From Gammaproteobacteria bacterium (GTDB lineage: Bacteria; Pseudomonadota; Gammaproteobacteria; Steroidobacterales; Steroidobacteraceae), in contig PLAH01000152.1 of NCBI GenBank assembly GCA_003134045.1, positions 1-62,805 of the forward strand: a stretch of DNA of 62,805 bases, given 5' to 3'. A model generated the notes under the pieces. That model saw only the letters and a list, made by a program, of their open reading frames with translations, had not been told where the DNA came from and searched no databases. The stretch's first letter is position 1. Each line of letters begins with the position of its first letter. Below, piece by piece: positions 10,750 through 20,400 of the stretch. The position numbers and the translations under genes were made by a program.

Positions 10750-11469
10750 ATGGCCGTGGACACCGCCAAGAAAATAGGTAATCAGGCGATCGTTGCGAGC
10801 GGCCTGACCAAGTCCTTTGGCGAAGGCGAAACCAAGGTGACGGCCGTAAAGGGGGTCGCGTTTTCCGCGCAGTTCGGGGAGATGCTTTACATTGTCGGCC
10901 CATCCGGCAGCGGCAAAACCACTTTGCTCAGTATGATTTCCGGGATCCTGCGCCCCACTTCGGGCACTGTGACGGTCAAAGGTGCCGACATCTGGACCCA
11001 GAACACCGACCAGTTAGCCGACTTTCGCCTGCATACGATTGGCTTCGTGTTCCAGGACTACCATCTCTTCCCGCGCTTGACCGCGGCCGAGAATGTCGCA
11101 ATCCCGCTGCTGCTGCAAGACCGCGATTGGAATGAGTCGATCGCCGCAGCAAACAAATACCTCGAGATCGTCGGCCTGAAGGGCCGAGGGGAGACCCTGC
11201 CCGTGAAGCTCTCGGGCGGAGAGCAGCAGCGTGTCGCCATCGCACGTGCCATCGTGAGCGGCCCAGAGATCTTGATTTTCGACGAGCCGACCGCCTCGTT
11301 GGATGGTGACACCGGCAAGATGATCATCTCGTTCGTGAAGACAAAGATACTCAATAGCAAGCGCTCTATCCTGATCGTGACGCACGATGCGCGCATCAAC
11401 GAGTACGCGGACCGCATTATCCACATGGAAGACGGACGCATTACCGGGCTGGACAAGGGAACGGAGTGA
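10750..11469 (+). CDS. ABC exporter ATP-binding protein (DevA/LolD/MacB class)
   Basis: A 239-residue ATPase subunit with every key motif: Walker A GPSGSGKTT (near 52-60), signature LSGGEQQRVAIARA (about 155-168), Walker B ILIFDEPTASLD and the switch His in IVTHD. Size and sequence match the class driving MacB/FtsX-type permeases. It is the first gene of a four-gene operon. Its stop overlaps the GTG of the adaptor gene (GTGA). With DevB-like adaptor, DevC-like permease and an outer-membrane channel, it would power export through a tripartite trans-envelope machine; the substrate is unknown. Confidence 0.93.
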   Translation: MAVDTAKKIGNQAIVASGLTKSFGEGETKVTAVKGVAFSAQFGEMLYIVGPSGSGKTTLLSMISGILRPTSGTVTVKGADIWTQNTDQLADFRLHTIGFVFQDYHLFPRLTAAENVAIPLLLQDRDWNESIAAANKYLEIVGLKGRGETLPVKLSGGEQQRVAIARAIVSGPEILIFDEPTASLDGDTGKMIISFVKTKILNSKRSILIVTHDARINEYADRIIHMEDGRITGLDKGTE

Positions 11470-12548
11470 GAAACAAGATCATTTTTTCCCTGGCGATACT
11501 GGGCGTCCTGGCCGGTCTGGTTGCCGCCTACATTTTCGGCATCCAGCGTAAGGCACAGCCTCCCGTGTTCAAGCCGGCCAGCAGCCCCTATGTGACGGCG
11601 ATTTTCGCCAACGGCATCATCGAAAGCGACCAGACCAGCGGTTCAAACATCAATGTCTACCCGGAGGTTTCCGGCCGGGTCACCCAAGTGCTGGTGAAGG
11701 AAGGTCAGCAGGTATCCGCCGGCGCTCCGTTGCTGAAGATTGACGACTCCGTGCAGAAGGCCACCACTGCACAGCTACACTCGCAGGCCGAAGCGGCACT
11801 GGCATTGCTCAAAGAGCTCAAGGCGGAGCCGAGAAAGGAAACGCTGGATATTGCCAAGGCGCAGGTGGTGTTGACCGATGCCAATGTGAAAGCGGCACGC
11901 GATCAGTATGACAAGGATCGCGCGTCCTACGACGCCGACCCGCATTCGATCAGCAAGAGCGTGCTGGATGTTGCGGAGGACGCTGTACACCAGGCGGTAG
12001 CCGCACTGGAGGTCGCGCGCAGGCAGTACGATCTCACCAAGGCGGGCGCATGGAGCTACGACATCGACAACCAACAGAAGACCTACAACTCGCTCACGCA
12101 AGCTTACGAGTCCGCCAACGCACTGCTCGTCAAGTATACCGTCCTGGCCGAGAAGGACGGCGTGGTGCTGGCTCTGTACGCAACGGCCAGCAGTTACGCG
12201 TCGCCTCAGGGTGTCTACGATACCTATACGCAAGGACAGGATCCCATACTGGTCATCGGTCCGCCCCAGGAATATCTGGCCGTGCGCTGCTTTGTCGACG
12301 AGATACTCGTGTCGCGCCTACCCAATGCGTTCCATATCCGCGCGCAGATGTCGGTCCGCGGCAGCGACATCAAGGTGCCCTTGGAGTTCGTCCGGGTACA
12401 GCCTTATGTGACGCCCAAGATAGAGCTATCGAATGAGCGCCAGGAGCAAGTGGACCTGCGGGTATTGCCGGTGATTTTCCGCTTCCGCAAACAAGACGCA
12501 CCGGTCTATCCGGGCCAGGAAGTGGATGTCTATATTGGGGAACAGTAA
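11466..12548 (+). CDS. HlyD/DevB-type periplasmic adaptor
   Basis: A 360-residue membrane-fusion protein starting with GTG 11466 in a GTGA overlap. One N-terminal membrane anchor (about 5-25) is followed by a beta-barrel/lipoyl segment with GRVTQVLVKEGQQVSAGAPLL (near 75-95), a long coiled-coil hairpin (about 100-210), the second lipoyl half, and a C-terminal barrel. This is the standard layout of adaptors bridging an inner-membrane ABC exporter and a TolC-like channel. Order and partners (DevA-like upstream, NodT channel downstream, DevC-like permease last) match DevBCA-like exporters. Confidence 0.9.
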   Translation: MRNKIIFSLAILGVLAGLVAAYIFGIQRKAQPPVFKPASSPYVTAIFANGIIESDQTSGSNINVYPEVSGRVTQVLVKEGQQVSAGAPLLKIDDSVQKATTAQLHSQAEAALALLKELKAEPRKETLDIAKAQVVLTDANVKAARDQYDKDRASYDADPHSISKSVLDVAEDAVHQAVAALEVARRQYDLTKAGAWSYDIDNQQKTYNSLTQAYESANALLVKYTVLAEKDGVVLALYATASSYASPQGVYDTYTQGQDPILVIGPPQEYLAVRCFVDEILVSRLPNAFHIRAQMSVRGSDIKVPLEFVRVQPYVTPKIELSNERQEQVDLRVLPVIFRFRKQDAPVYPGQEVDVYIGEQ

Positions 12549-14071
12549 TGCCCCCGGGCCGCCAGATCCCCGTCAGGGCGTATGCGATGAGCGTATTTCG
12601 GTCATCATTTTGCCAAAGCGCATGTCTCCTTGTGATCCTGGCGATGCTCGCCGCGTGCGCGGTGGGCCCCAACTTTGTACGTCCTTCGCCGCCCGCGGAA
12701 GGCCGCTATACGGTCGAGCCGCTGGTTGCAGCCACGGTCGAGGCGGACAACCAGACGCAACGTTTCATACCCGGCGCCGCACTCACTGCCGACTGGTGGC
12801 GACTTTTCCGGTCAGCGCAGCTCGACGCCGTGGTGGGACAGGCGCTTGCCAACAATCCGACGCTCCAGGCGGCCGAGGCGAGCTTGCGTCAGAGTCAACA
12901 CCAACTGCGTGCCGGCTACGGCGTGTTCTTTCCGCAAGCCGGGGCTGACGTGGATGTCACGCGAGAACGCGCCGTTCCGCTGGAGGAAGGGCTGCAGACG
13001 CCTGCTCACGTTTTCAATCTGGTTACTATGAGCGGGACCATCAGCTACGCGCTCGATATCTTCGGCGGTGAGCGGCGCATGGTGGAGGGCCTGAGAGCCC
13101 AAGTCGACTATCAGCGCTACGCGAGCAAGGCAGCCTACCTGACCTTGTCTGCAAATGTCGTTAACACGTGCATCGCGCGCGCCGCCTACGTCGCGGAGGT
13201 TCGCACGACCGAGCAGCTGATCGAACTGCAACGGCAGCAACTCAAGTCTACCGAAGTGGAGGTCCGCGCGGGCACTGCCCCCTATTCCGACGTGTTGAGT
13301 CTACGCAGCCTGATCGCCGCCAACCAGGCGACGCTGGCGCCGCTGAAGCAGCAAATCAGCCACACCGAGGACCTGCTCGCGACACTGGAAGGCGTGGTGC
13401 CGCCCAAGGCGACCTTGCCGGACATCGAACTGAGCGCACTCTCGCTGCCGGTCGACCTGCCCGTGAGCCTGCCGTCCGACCTGGCGCATCAACGGCCCGA
13501 TATCCTGTCGTCCGAGGCGCAGTTGCATGCGGCCAGCGCCAATATCGGCATCGCAACGGCCGCGATGTTTCCCAGCGTCAGCTTGACTGGCACCTATGGT
13601 GGGGCGGCTTCCAGCTTCAGCAATTTGTCCGCAGCCAGCAGCCGGTTTTGGAGCATCGGTCCAACCGCCACCATCCCGGTATTTCAAGGCGGCAGGTTAT
13701 GGTATGGCCGGAAAGCGGCAATTGACGCCTATCAGGCGGCGCAGGCCACTTATCGCCAGACCGTGCTCGACGCGTTCGCCCAAGTCGCGGACTCTTTGAA
13801 GGCGCTGGAGCACGATGCGCAGGCGCTGCAGGCGCAGGTCGACGCGCAGCGTGCCGCCGGCGAAGCGCTCGCCCTGCTGCAGGTCAGTTACCGCGCGGGA
13901 TTGGTCGCATACCTCGATGTATGGGCGGCGGACGTACAGGTCCACGAAGCGACCATCGGGTATTTACAGGCAGTCGCGCAGCGCTACCAGGACACCGTCG
14001 CATTGTTCGTCGCTCTGGGCGGGGGCTGGTGGAATGCGCCACGCCCGGCGGATCCGCGCGAAGCGCCATGA
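12548..14071 (+). CDS. NodT-family outer-membrane efflux lipoprotein (TolC-like)
   Basis: A 507-residue outer-membrane factor. ATG 12548 lies in a TAATG overlap with the adaptor stop; ATG 12587 is an alternative. The signal peptide ends in lipobox MLAAC (Cys 37), followed by the family-typical VGPNFVRP. Two outer-membrane-factor repeats are visible, including the DWWRLF region near 80 and ALANNPTLQAAEASLRQS near 100, with long helices characteristic of the TolC tunnel. It supplies the exporter with its own channel, so it probably does not rely on a housekeeping TolC. Its stop overlaps the permease start (ATGA). Confidence 0.93.
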   Translation: MPPGRQIPVRAYAMSVFRSSFCQSACLLVILAMLAACAVGPNFVRPSPPAEGRYTVEPLVAATVEADNQTQRFIPGAALTADWWRLFRSAQLDAVVGQALANNPTLQAAEASLRQSQHQLRAGYGVFFPQAGADVDVTRERAVPLEEGLQTPAHVFNLVTMSGTISYALDIFGGERRMVEGLRAQVDYQRYASKAAYLTLSANVVNTCIARAAYVAEVRTTEQLIELQRQQLKSTEVEVRAGTAPYSDVLSLRSLIAANQATLAPLKQQISHTEDLLATLEGVVPPKATLPDIELSALSLPVDLPVSLPSDLAHQRPDILSSEAQLHAASANIGIATAAMFPSVSLTGTYGGAASSFSNLSAASSRFWSIGPTATIPVFQGGRLWYGRKAAIDAYQAAQATYRQTVLDAFAQVADSLKALEHDAQALQAQVDAQRAAGEALALLQVSYRAGLVAYLDVWAADVQVHEATIGYLQAVAQRYQDTVALFVALGGGWWNAPRPADPREAP

Positions 14072-15210
14072 AGAACAGTGGGGTCCTGCGCATCGGCTTC
14101 AAGCTGCTGGTGAACGACAAGGGCAAGTTCTCCGCGCTCCTGATCGGGATCACCTTCGCCGTGTTCCTGATGATGCAGATGACCGCGATGTTCGCCGGCA
14201 TCCTGAATCGTGCCTATGCGACCGTCACCAATATCGGTGCAAGCGTGTGGGTCATGGACCCCGGGGTCAATACGGCCGCCAGCCCCATTCCAATGCCGGC
14301 TTACCTGCTGGATGCACTGCGCAGCATGGACGGCGTCAGTTATGCGGTGCCGCTCTTTGTCGGTGGCGCAATGGTCAAGCTTCCCCGCGGTACGTACCAG
14401 GCCGTCAATGTCGTCGGCCTGGACGACGAGAGCTTGTTTGGACACCCCGAACTCGAACAGGGCAACATCCAGGACATCTATGCGGACAACTCGTTCATGG
14501 TCGTAGACGACGCCGAATTCGCGAAACTCGACAACCCGAAGATCGGCAGCACGTTCGAACTCAACGATCACCGCGTTACGATTGTGGGCATCGCCCAGGT
14601 CGCTTCAAACGGTTTGAACGGCGTGCCAACGCTTTATACGACCTACAACCGCGCGATCCAATATATTCCGCAAATGCGCTTCACACTGTCCTATGTATTG
14701 GTCCAGGCGAAGAGCGCCGCCGCCGTGGCGGGTATCAAGCAGAAGGTCGCCGAGCTCGGGTATGTGGCCTTTACCAAGGAAGAATTCAACAGTGGCATTG
14801 CCGACTACTATATCTACAAGACCGGTGTCGGCACCAACATCCTGCTCATGACAATTATCAGCTTCATTGTGGGCTTGGCGATCTCCGGTCAGACCTTTTA
14901 CACTTTCATTATCGAAAATCTCGAAAAATTCGGTGCACTGAAAGCCATCGGCGCCCGGGGACGCAAGCTCGTCTATATGATCCTGTTCATGGCAACCTTG
15001 ACTTCGCTGACCGGCTACGGCCTGGGCATTCTTCTGGTGACGGTGGTTATCTCGGGCGCCCGTTCCCTGTCGCCCTACTACGCCGCGACGATTACCTACT
15101 GGAACCTGGGGCTGGCCTTCGGCATGGTGTTGCTGATCGCCGCGATCTCCGGCTATATCGGCGTACGCAAGGTACTCAAGATTGAGCCGTTCGATATTTT
15201 CCGAGGATAG
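14068..15210 (+). CDS. DevC-like ABC exporter permease (FtsX/MacB fold)
   Basis: A 380-residue permease starting at ATG 14068, overlapping the channel gene stop. One N-terminal membrane helix (about 22-45), a periplasmic domain (50-255) and three C-terminal helices (about 260-285, 310-335 and 345-365) give the FtsX/MacB topology. The cytoplasmic loop ENLEKFGALKAIGA is the conserved coupling segment of DevC/LolC-type permeases. The protein ends KIEPFDIFRG. A degenerate copy of this same 3' end lies at 26333-26378, indicating that a second related permease gene once stood there. Confidence 0.92.
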   Translation: MKNSGVLRIGFKLLVNDKGKFSALLIGITFAVFLMMQMTAMFAGILNRAYATVTNIGASVWVMDPGVNTAASPIPMPAYLLDALRSMDGVSYAVPLFVGGAMVKLPRGTYQAVNVVGLDDESLFGHPELEQGNIQDIYADNSFMVVDDAEFAKLDNPKIGSTFELNDHRVTIVGIAQVASNGLNGVPTLYTTYNRAIQYIPQMRFTLSYVLVQAKSAAAVAGIKQKVAELGYVAFTKEEFNSGIADYYIYKTGVGTNILLMTIISFIVGLAISGQTFYTFIIENLEKFGALKAIGARGRKLVYMILFMATLTSLTGYGLGILLVTVVISGARSLSPYYAATITYWNLGLAFGMVLLIAAISGYIGVRKVLKIEPFDIFRG

Positions 15211-15239
15211 GGTGTCGAGTCCCGTCTTGCATTACCCGA

Positions 15240-15647
15240 CTAAGTCGACCAGTGCCACCCGTCGCGGACCATGGCCTTGACACAGCCCTCAGGCAAATAG
15301 GTCATCCAGTCGGCGATGATGGCTGCGGCGCGTGCGATAGTGGCACCACTGCGCTTGATAGAGGCCTCGATCACGTCGGAGCCGACGCCCAAGCCTTCTA
15401 GGAGTGCTACGAGCCGAGTGCTGTCACCAACTTCGCGCTCTCTTGGGCGATGCATGACTGGATGCCCATTCGATCGGCTAGGACCGCTACCGGCCACCCC
15501 GTCCAAGTGCTCCGACTTGGATAGTGGCCCCAACTGGAGTGTGGCGACAAGATGTTGCTGCCAGCGAGCATCGATCAGCATGGATTGCACCTCAATAATT
15601 GTGGAAGATACTCCAATGGGGCGCGATGCAGCGCCCCCATTGGACAA
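15240..15647 (-). CDS. Hypothetical 135-residue protein
   Basis: Not confidently recognised. The frame is convergent with the exporter operon and ends 30 bases from it. The C-terminal half (ALLEGLGVGSDVIEASIKRS, then a helix ending WMTYLPEGCVKAMV) has protein-like amphipathic character; the N-terminal half looks less ordered. The gene might start further in. It could be a small regulatory protein or a remnant. Confidence 0.45.
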   Translation of the reverse strand: MSNGGAASRPIGVSSTIIEVQSMLIDARWQQHLVATLQLGPLSKSEHLDGVAGSGPSRSNGHPVMHRPREREVGDSTRLVALLEGLGVGSDVIEASIKRSGATIARAAAIIADWMTYLPEGCVKAMVRDGWHWST

Positions 15648-15650
15648 TCG

Positions 15651-16205
15651 TCAATCCGTGGTCTTGATCTTCGTAACTTTCGTGCCTTCGAGCGATAGAT
15701 CGCCGATCAGACCCTTTTCACTGAAGACAAATCCGAGGATGGGCTTTCCCAAAGTGGTGGCGTCGTATTGACCACCGGCGCCCTTGGACACCACCGCGAT
15801 GGCGGAATCCCCTCCGGCAGACCATCCTTCGCTCTTGGTGAAGTGATCGAGCGCGCCTTGAGTCATGAACAGGATGATTTCCCGGTGCGACGCCACGCCC
15901 AGAGTGAGCCCAACCGAGGCGGACGCGACGCTGTAGTAATCGACCGTATGACCCTGGACCCGAAGGGCCCCTTCACCGTACTCGCCGCCGACGCCGACGC
16001 CGCCCTTGGTCACGTGCCCAAAGATCAACACGCCAACGGCTTTGCCGACCAGCTCCCGGTGGCTGGGATTGAGCGCATAGAAGTGTTTCAGGGCCCGATC
16101 CGCACTCCGGTCAATCTCGGCCTTGGTGTGAGCCATGGTGGCCGCGCTTGCGAACAGACCGACAACCGCCAGGGCGGCGGCGGCCGTAAGTGATTTCATA
16201 TTCAT
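15651..16205 (-). CDS. YSC84-family (Ysc84/SYLF) secreted lipid-binding protein
   Basis: Three in-frame ATGs stand at 16211, 16205 and 16199. The GGAG site is seven bases from 16205, so that start is preferred. A signal peptide with ATMAHT cleavage region is followed by the family core: SHRELVGKAVGVLIFGHVTKGGVGVGGEYGEG (positions about 46-77), GHTVDYYSVASASVGL and a GDSAIAVVSKGAGGQYD segment. Bacterial YSC84/SYLF proteins are periplasmic, and the eukaryotic relatives bind phosphoinositides and actin. The role here is unknown, probably envelope stress. It probably shares an mRNA with the 24-residue membrane protein upstream. Confidence 0.92.
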   Translation of the reverse strand: MNMKSLTAAAALAVVGLFASAATMAHTKAEIDRSADRALKHFYALNPSHRELVGKAVGVLIFGHVTKGGVGVGGEYGEGALRVQGHTVDYYSVASASVGLTLGVASHREIILFMTQGALDHFTKSEGWSAGGDSAIAVVSKGAGGQYDATTLGKPILGFVFSEKGLIGDLSLEGTKVTKIKTTD

Positions 16206-16249
16206 ATTCATTCTCCAGAGAAATTATTCAAGCTCGATGCCGAGACAAT

Positions 16250-16324
16250 TCAGACTCTACGCATGAAGAAAACGACCAAGGCCACGACCACGATGAGTCC
16301 AAGCAACCCGCCGCCGATGTACAT
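16250..16324 (-). CDS. 24-residue single-helix membrane protein
   Basis: Too short for usual gene finding. ATG 16324 follows AGGGGAATTTT, and the frame encodes MYIGGG, a run of Leu/Ile/Val/Ala and the end FFMRRV. This is one membrane helix with a positive C-terminal tail, hence probably a predicted orientation with the tail in the cytosol. It lies 45 bases upstream of the YSC84 gene on the same strand. Similar tiny hydrophobic proteins accompany stress genes in many Proteobacteria. Confidence 0.6.
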   Translation of the reverse strand: MYIGGGLLGLIVVVALVVFFMRRV

Positions 16325-16852
16325 AAAATTCCCCTTCTGCCTGTGATTCCGATGTAGTATTGGATCACGACGACAAATCAGTTGTTTGTACGATACCGCA
16401 CATATCCGTGGTGGAATCTACGTAGACCACCTAGTAACTGGAGTTCGGCGACCACACGATTGCATGTTCCATCGGTATGCGCTTAGTCCTCGCATTTCCA
16501 TACGCGTGACGAGGCCGTGCCGTGTTGGACCCCGTACAGTCCTTGTTGCTGGAGATCGAGCTGCGCCATATCACCCGCGACGCCGACACGGCCCGTCAAT
16601 GATTTGAAGACGAACTCCCAAGGATTCTAAGGCCGCATCGATCGAGTCAAAGCTTCGGTAAGTACATAGCGAGATCTCGGACAGCCCGGAGAGCATTCCA
16701 TGGCTCAATCGAGAAACATTGGAGTTGCGGGGCGGATGCTTTCTGTGATTTAGTGGCCGTTGGTCAGTGTTGGGTGTTTGGGAACTGAACTGTGCCACCG
16801 AGGCGCGGCTCCATTCGTACGAATTCGTCGAGCCGATGACTGAAACAACGTC
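16325..16852. other. Gap without a recognised gene
   Basis: Short frames on both strands show no family. One plus-strand piece ending at 16602 (SLLLEIELRHITRDADTARQ) and one minus-strand piece around 16571-16720 look protein-like and may be remnants. No RNA gene was recognised. Confidence 0.4.
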
Positions 16853-16876
16853 GTGTACGGAATCGAAAATACTCAT

Positions 16877-17419
16877 ATGTGGATACAAGACATGAGCCGG
16901 CAAGCCAGCATCGAGTTGCTGGCGCGCGCAAGGTTGTGCAGAGTGGCCTGTGCCCATGAAGGCCAACCGTACGTCACGCCGATGCGTTGCGCGTACGACG
17001 ACAACCACTTCTATGGCTTCTCCACGCTTGGGCAAAAGATTACTTGGATGCGCGCAAATCCGTTGGTTTGCGTGCTCGTTGACGAAATAGTAAGCCCCCA
17101 GGACTGGGCGTCGGTGATCGTTTTTGGCAAATATGAAGAGTTAACCGACGCGACCCACTTGGTAGCGCATCGTCAGCACGCCTACAATCTGCTGCAAACG
17201 CACCCCGTATGGTGGGAACCCGGTTATGTGGAGACTGTTCTTCACGGGAAAGCGCGTCTGATGGAATTTATGTATTTTCGGATTCATATCGAGCAAATCA
17301 GCGGCCACCGCGGCGCCCCGGACGCCGCGGGTTTGGCGGATTCTGGAGCGTCGGGGGGAACTGGTCGCTGGTTCCGTAGGATTCTCGGTCGGTCTGAGCA
17401 GCAAAGCGGCGACCGTTAA
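16877..17419 (+). CDS. PPOX-fold flavin-nucleotide-binding family protein
   Basis: ATG 16877 gives 180 residues (GTG 16853 would add eight). The first 140 residues fit the split-barrel pyridoxamine 5'-phosphate oxidase-like family: a start like LLARARLCRVACAHEGQPYVTPMRCAYDD, an FYGFSTLGQKITWMRANPLVCVLVDE segment, and VIVFGKYEEL. Such proteins bind FMN, F420 or haem and many are of unknown role; the family includes NimA-type nitroreductases. The tail (150-180) is Gly/Arg-rich and unconserved-looking. It stands just before the giant glucan synthase on the same strand. Confidence 0.85.
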   Translation: MWIQDMSRQASIELLARARLCRVACAHEGQPYVTPMRCAYDDNHFYGFSTLGQKITWMRANPLVCVLVDEIVSPQDWASVIVFGKYEELTDATHLVAHRQHAYNLLQTHPVWWEPGYVETVLHGKARLMEFMYFRIHIEQISGHRGAPDAAGLADSGASGGTGRWFRRILGRSEQQSGDR

Positions 17420-17453
17420 ATGATTCGCGGCCGCGCGCTCGTTTCCGTACGAG

Positions 17454-20400
17454 GTGCGGTACCCGTGCGGTTTGGAGCAGCCTGCAGGCTCCGGCTTTCT
17501 TTTTCTTGCGCGTCGACGTCGAAGTCACCGCAGAGTGGCGGAGACCAATCACCATGACGCGTCGGCTCTCAATGCAATCGCTGAAGTGGCCTTGAAGTAT
17601 TTCCGCTTGCGCGGCCGGGATGCGGCGCTGCTGGGGCCGGCGCCCGATATCGACCAATCGATTTCAGGCGAGATTTTCAGTGTCGAGCGACTCGAGCAGT
17701 ACGCAGCCATTCTAGCGAGAACGCAGGACGTCGCGCGGACGAACTCTGGCGCCATTTCCCTGCATGCGCGGTTGCGCGACAACTCAGCCGTTCTGAGTTC
17801 GGTCTACCAAACGCTGCTAAGGCGAATGCGCGGCGCCAAAGCAGTCACGCCCGCCGCCGAGTGGCTGGTGGATAACTACTACATCGTCGACGAGCACATC
17901 CGGATGATTCGTCGCGACCTTCCCGCCGGATTTTACCGGCAGCTGCCAAAGCTGGCCACTGGTGCTTTACGCGGTTATCCGCGCGTCTACGGAATTGCCC
18001 GGGCGATCGTTGCGCATACCGACAATAGTTTCGACGTGGATACGCTGTATCGGTTTTGCCGCGCCTACCAGCGCATTCAGCCGCTCACGATCGGGGAGCT
18101 GTGGGCCCTCGCCATCACATTGCGGGTGGTGTTGATCGATAATTTGAGCCGGCTCGCCGCGGGAATTGTGCATCGGTTGACATTGCGAGAAAAGGCCGAC
18201 ACCTTGGCCGATGAGCTACTTCGCGATGACGCGCGCCTCCCCCCGAACTCGCGCCATCTTCGGGAGGTCGAGGCGGGACCGCTGTCGAATGCCTTTGCAG
18301 CGCAGCTGTTTCAGCGGTTGCGCGACCAAGATCCTGCGACGACACCGGCTCTGTCTTGGCTGAATACGAAGCTGGCTGAGCGCAATAGCAACGCCCACGA
18401 AGTCCTCCACAGCGAGCATCATACTCAAGGCGCGGTGAATGTCAGCGTCCGCAATGTAATTACGAGCTTGAGGCTCATTTCATCGGTTGATTGGGCGAAG
18501 TTCTTCGAAAGCGTCAGCCTCGTCGATGAATTCATGCGCGAGGAGAGCGCCTTCGGAACTTTCGATTTTGCCACTCGTGACCTCTATCGTCATGCCATCG
18601 AGAACCTCGCACGCTATTCGCGGCATGCTGAAATCGACGTCGCACGTCGGGCTGTGGACGCGGCGCGCCGCGCCGACGTGCAAAGCGCGGCCGACAGCGC
18701 ATCGGGCACAAGGCCGCGGGAGTGCGAACCGGGGTACTACCTCGTCGCGGAGGGTCTGCCCGCGCTCGAGCGAGAACTCGCTTACGATATCCCATGGAAT
18801 CAGCGCGTTGCCCGCTGGACGCGCGTATCGGGTGTCGCCGGCTATGCCGGCAGCGTCGCAGTAATAAGCGCTGCAGCGACGGGCGCCTGGCTTCGATTCG
18901 CGGGCGCGCCGCATCACAATGCCGCCTTGGCCACAGTAGCCGTGGCGCTGGCGCTGCTGGCGGCCTCCGAGGCCGCAACGGCGGCGGTCAATCTTTGGGT
19001 TACCCATTTTTGCCGCCCGCGACCGCTGCCTGCACTGGAATTGATCGACGGCGTGCCACCGGAGTTGCGGACCATTGTCGCGTTGCCGGTGCTATTGACG
19101 AGTCTCGCGGACATCAAAGCACAAGTGACCAGCCTCGAGGTCCACTACCTTGCCACGCAGGACGGCGAGATTCATTTCGCTCTTCTGTCCGACTGGCTGG
19201 ACGCAGATTCGGAATCCGCCGCGGCCGACGCGCAACTCTTGGCAGCTGCAGCGGCGGGGATTGCCCGACTCAATCGAGTTCATGGCACCCTTCATGGCGC
19301 CGATCGTTTTATTTTGCTGCATCGCAGGCGGCAATGGAACCACGCCGAAGGACGGTGGATGGGATGGGAACGGAAGCGCGGTAAGCTGCAAGAGCTCAAC
19401 CGACTCTTGCTTGGCGCCGAGGATACGAGTTTCATCGCCATCGAGGGCCGATCACCGTGGGTGCCGAGGGGAGTACGGTACGTCATCTGTCTCGATGCGG
19501 ACACCCGACTGCCGCGCGGGGCCGCCCTGGCGCTGATCGGCAAGATGGCTCATCCATTGAATCGGCCGGTGGTCGATGTGGCAAGCCAGCGTGTTATCGC
19601 AGGCTACGGAATTCTTCAGCCGCGCGTCACACCGGCGCTTGCGGTAGGTCTCGAATCGTCGATTTTTCAAGGCGTCTTTTCCGGCCCAAGCGGCATCGAT
19701 CCCTACGCGTTCGCCGTATCGGACGTCTATCAAGACATGTTCGGCGAGGGATCGTACGTCGGTAAAGGGATCTACGAGGTCGCTGTCTTCGATGCGACGC
19801 TCCAAGGCCGCGTCGCCGAGAACCGCCTCCTGAGTCACGATTTGTTCGAAGGACTCTATGCGCGATGCGGCTTGGCATCGGACATCGAGGTGGTGGAAGA
19901 GTACCCGTCGCGATACGACGTGGCCAGCGCGCGCCAGCACCGCTGGACACGCGGCGATTGGCAATTGCTCCCCTGGATACTCGGACTGCATGTCAAGATT
20001 CCCTCGCTCGGCCGGCTGAAAATGCTCGATAACCTGCGTCGTTCGCTCCTCGGCCCCGCATGCATGGTGGCCCTGTGTCTAAGTTGGTTGGGATCTGCTC
20101 CCCTGGCTTGGACGCTGTTCTTGCTGGCGGCGATGACCTTTCCCGCACTCATACCATTGGGCGTTCGTTTAGTGCCACGGCTTACGGATTTCACGAGCCG
20201 CAGCTACTTCAGCGCCGCGCGCAAGGACATCCGGCAGTCGCTCTCGATGCTTGCCTTGCGCCTGGCTTTCTGGTCGGACAACGCCTGGGTCATGAGCGAC
20301 GCCATCGGCCGCGCGTTGTATCGAATGACCATCACGCATCGCCATCTTTTGGAATGGACGACGACTGCGCAATCGAAGTCAGGCGCATTATCGAGTACCC

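Noticed and set aside
13815..15185. 456-codon plus-strand frame
   Set aside because: Out of frame with the outer-membrane channel and permease; Arg/Gly/His-rich shadow.
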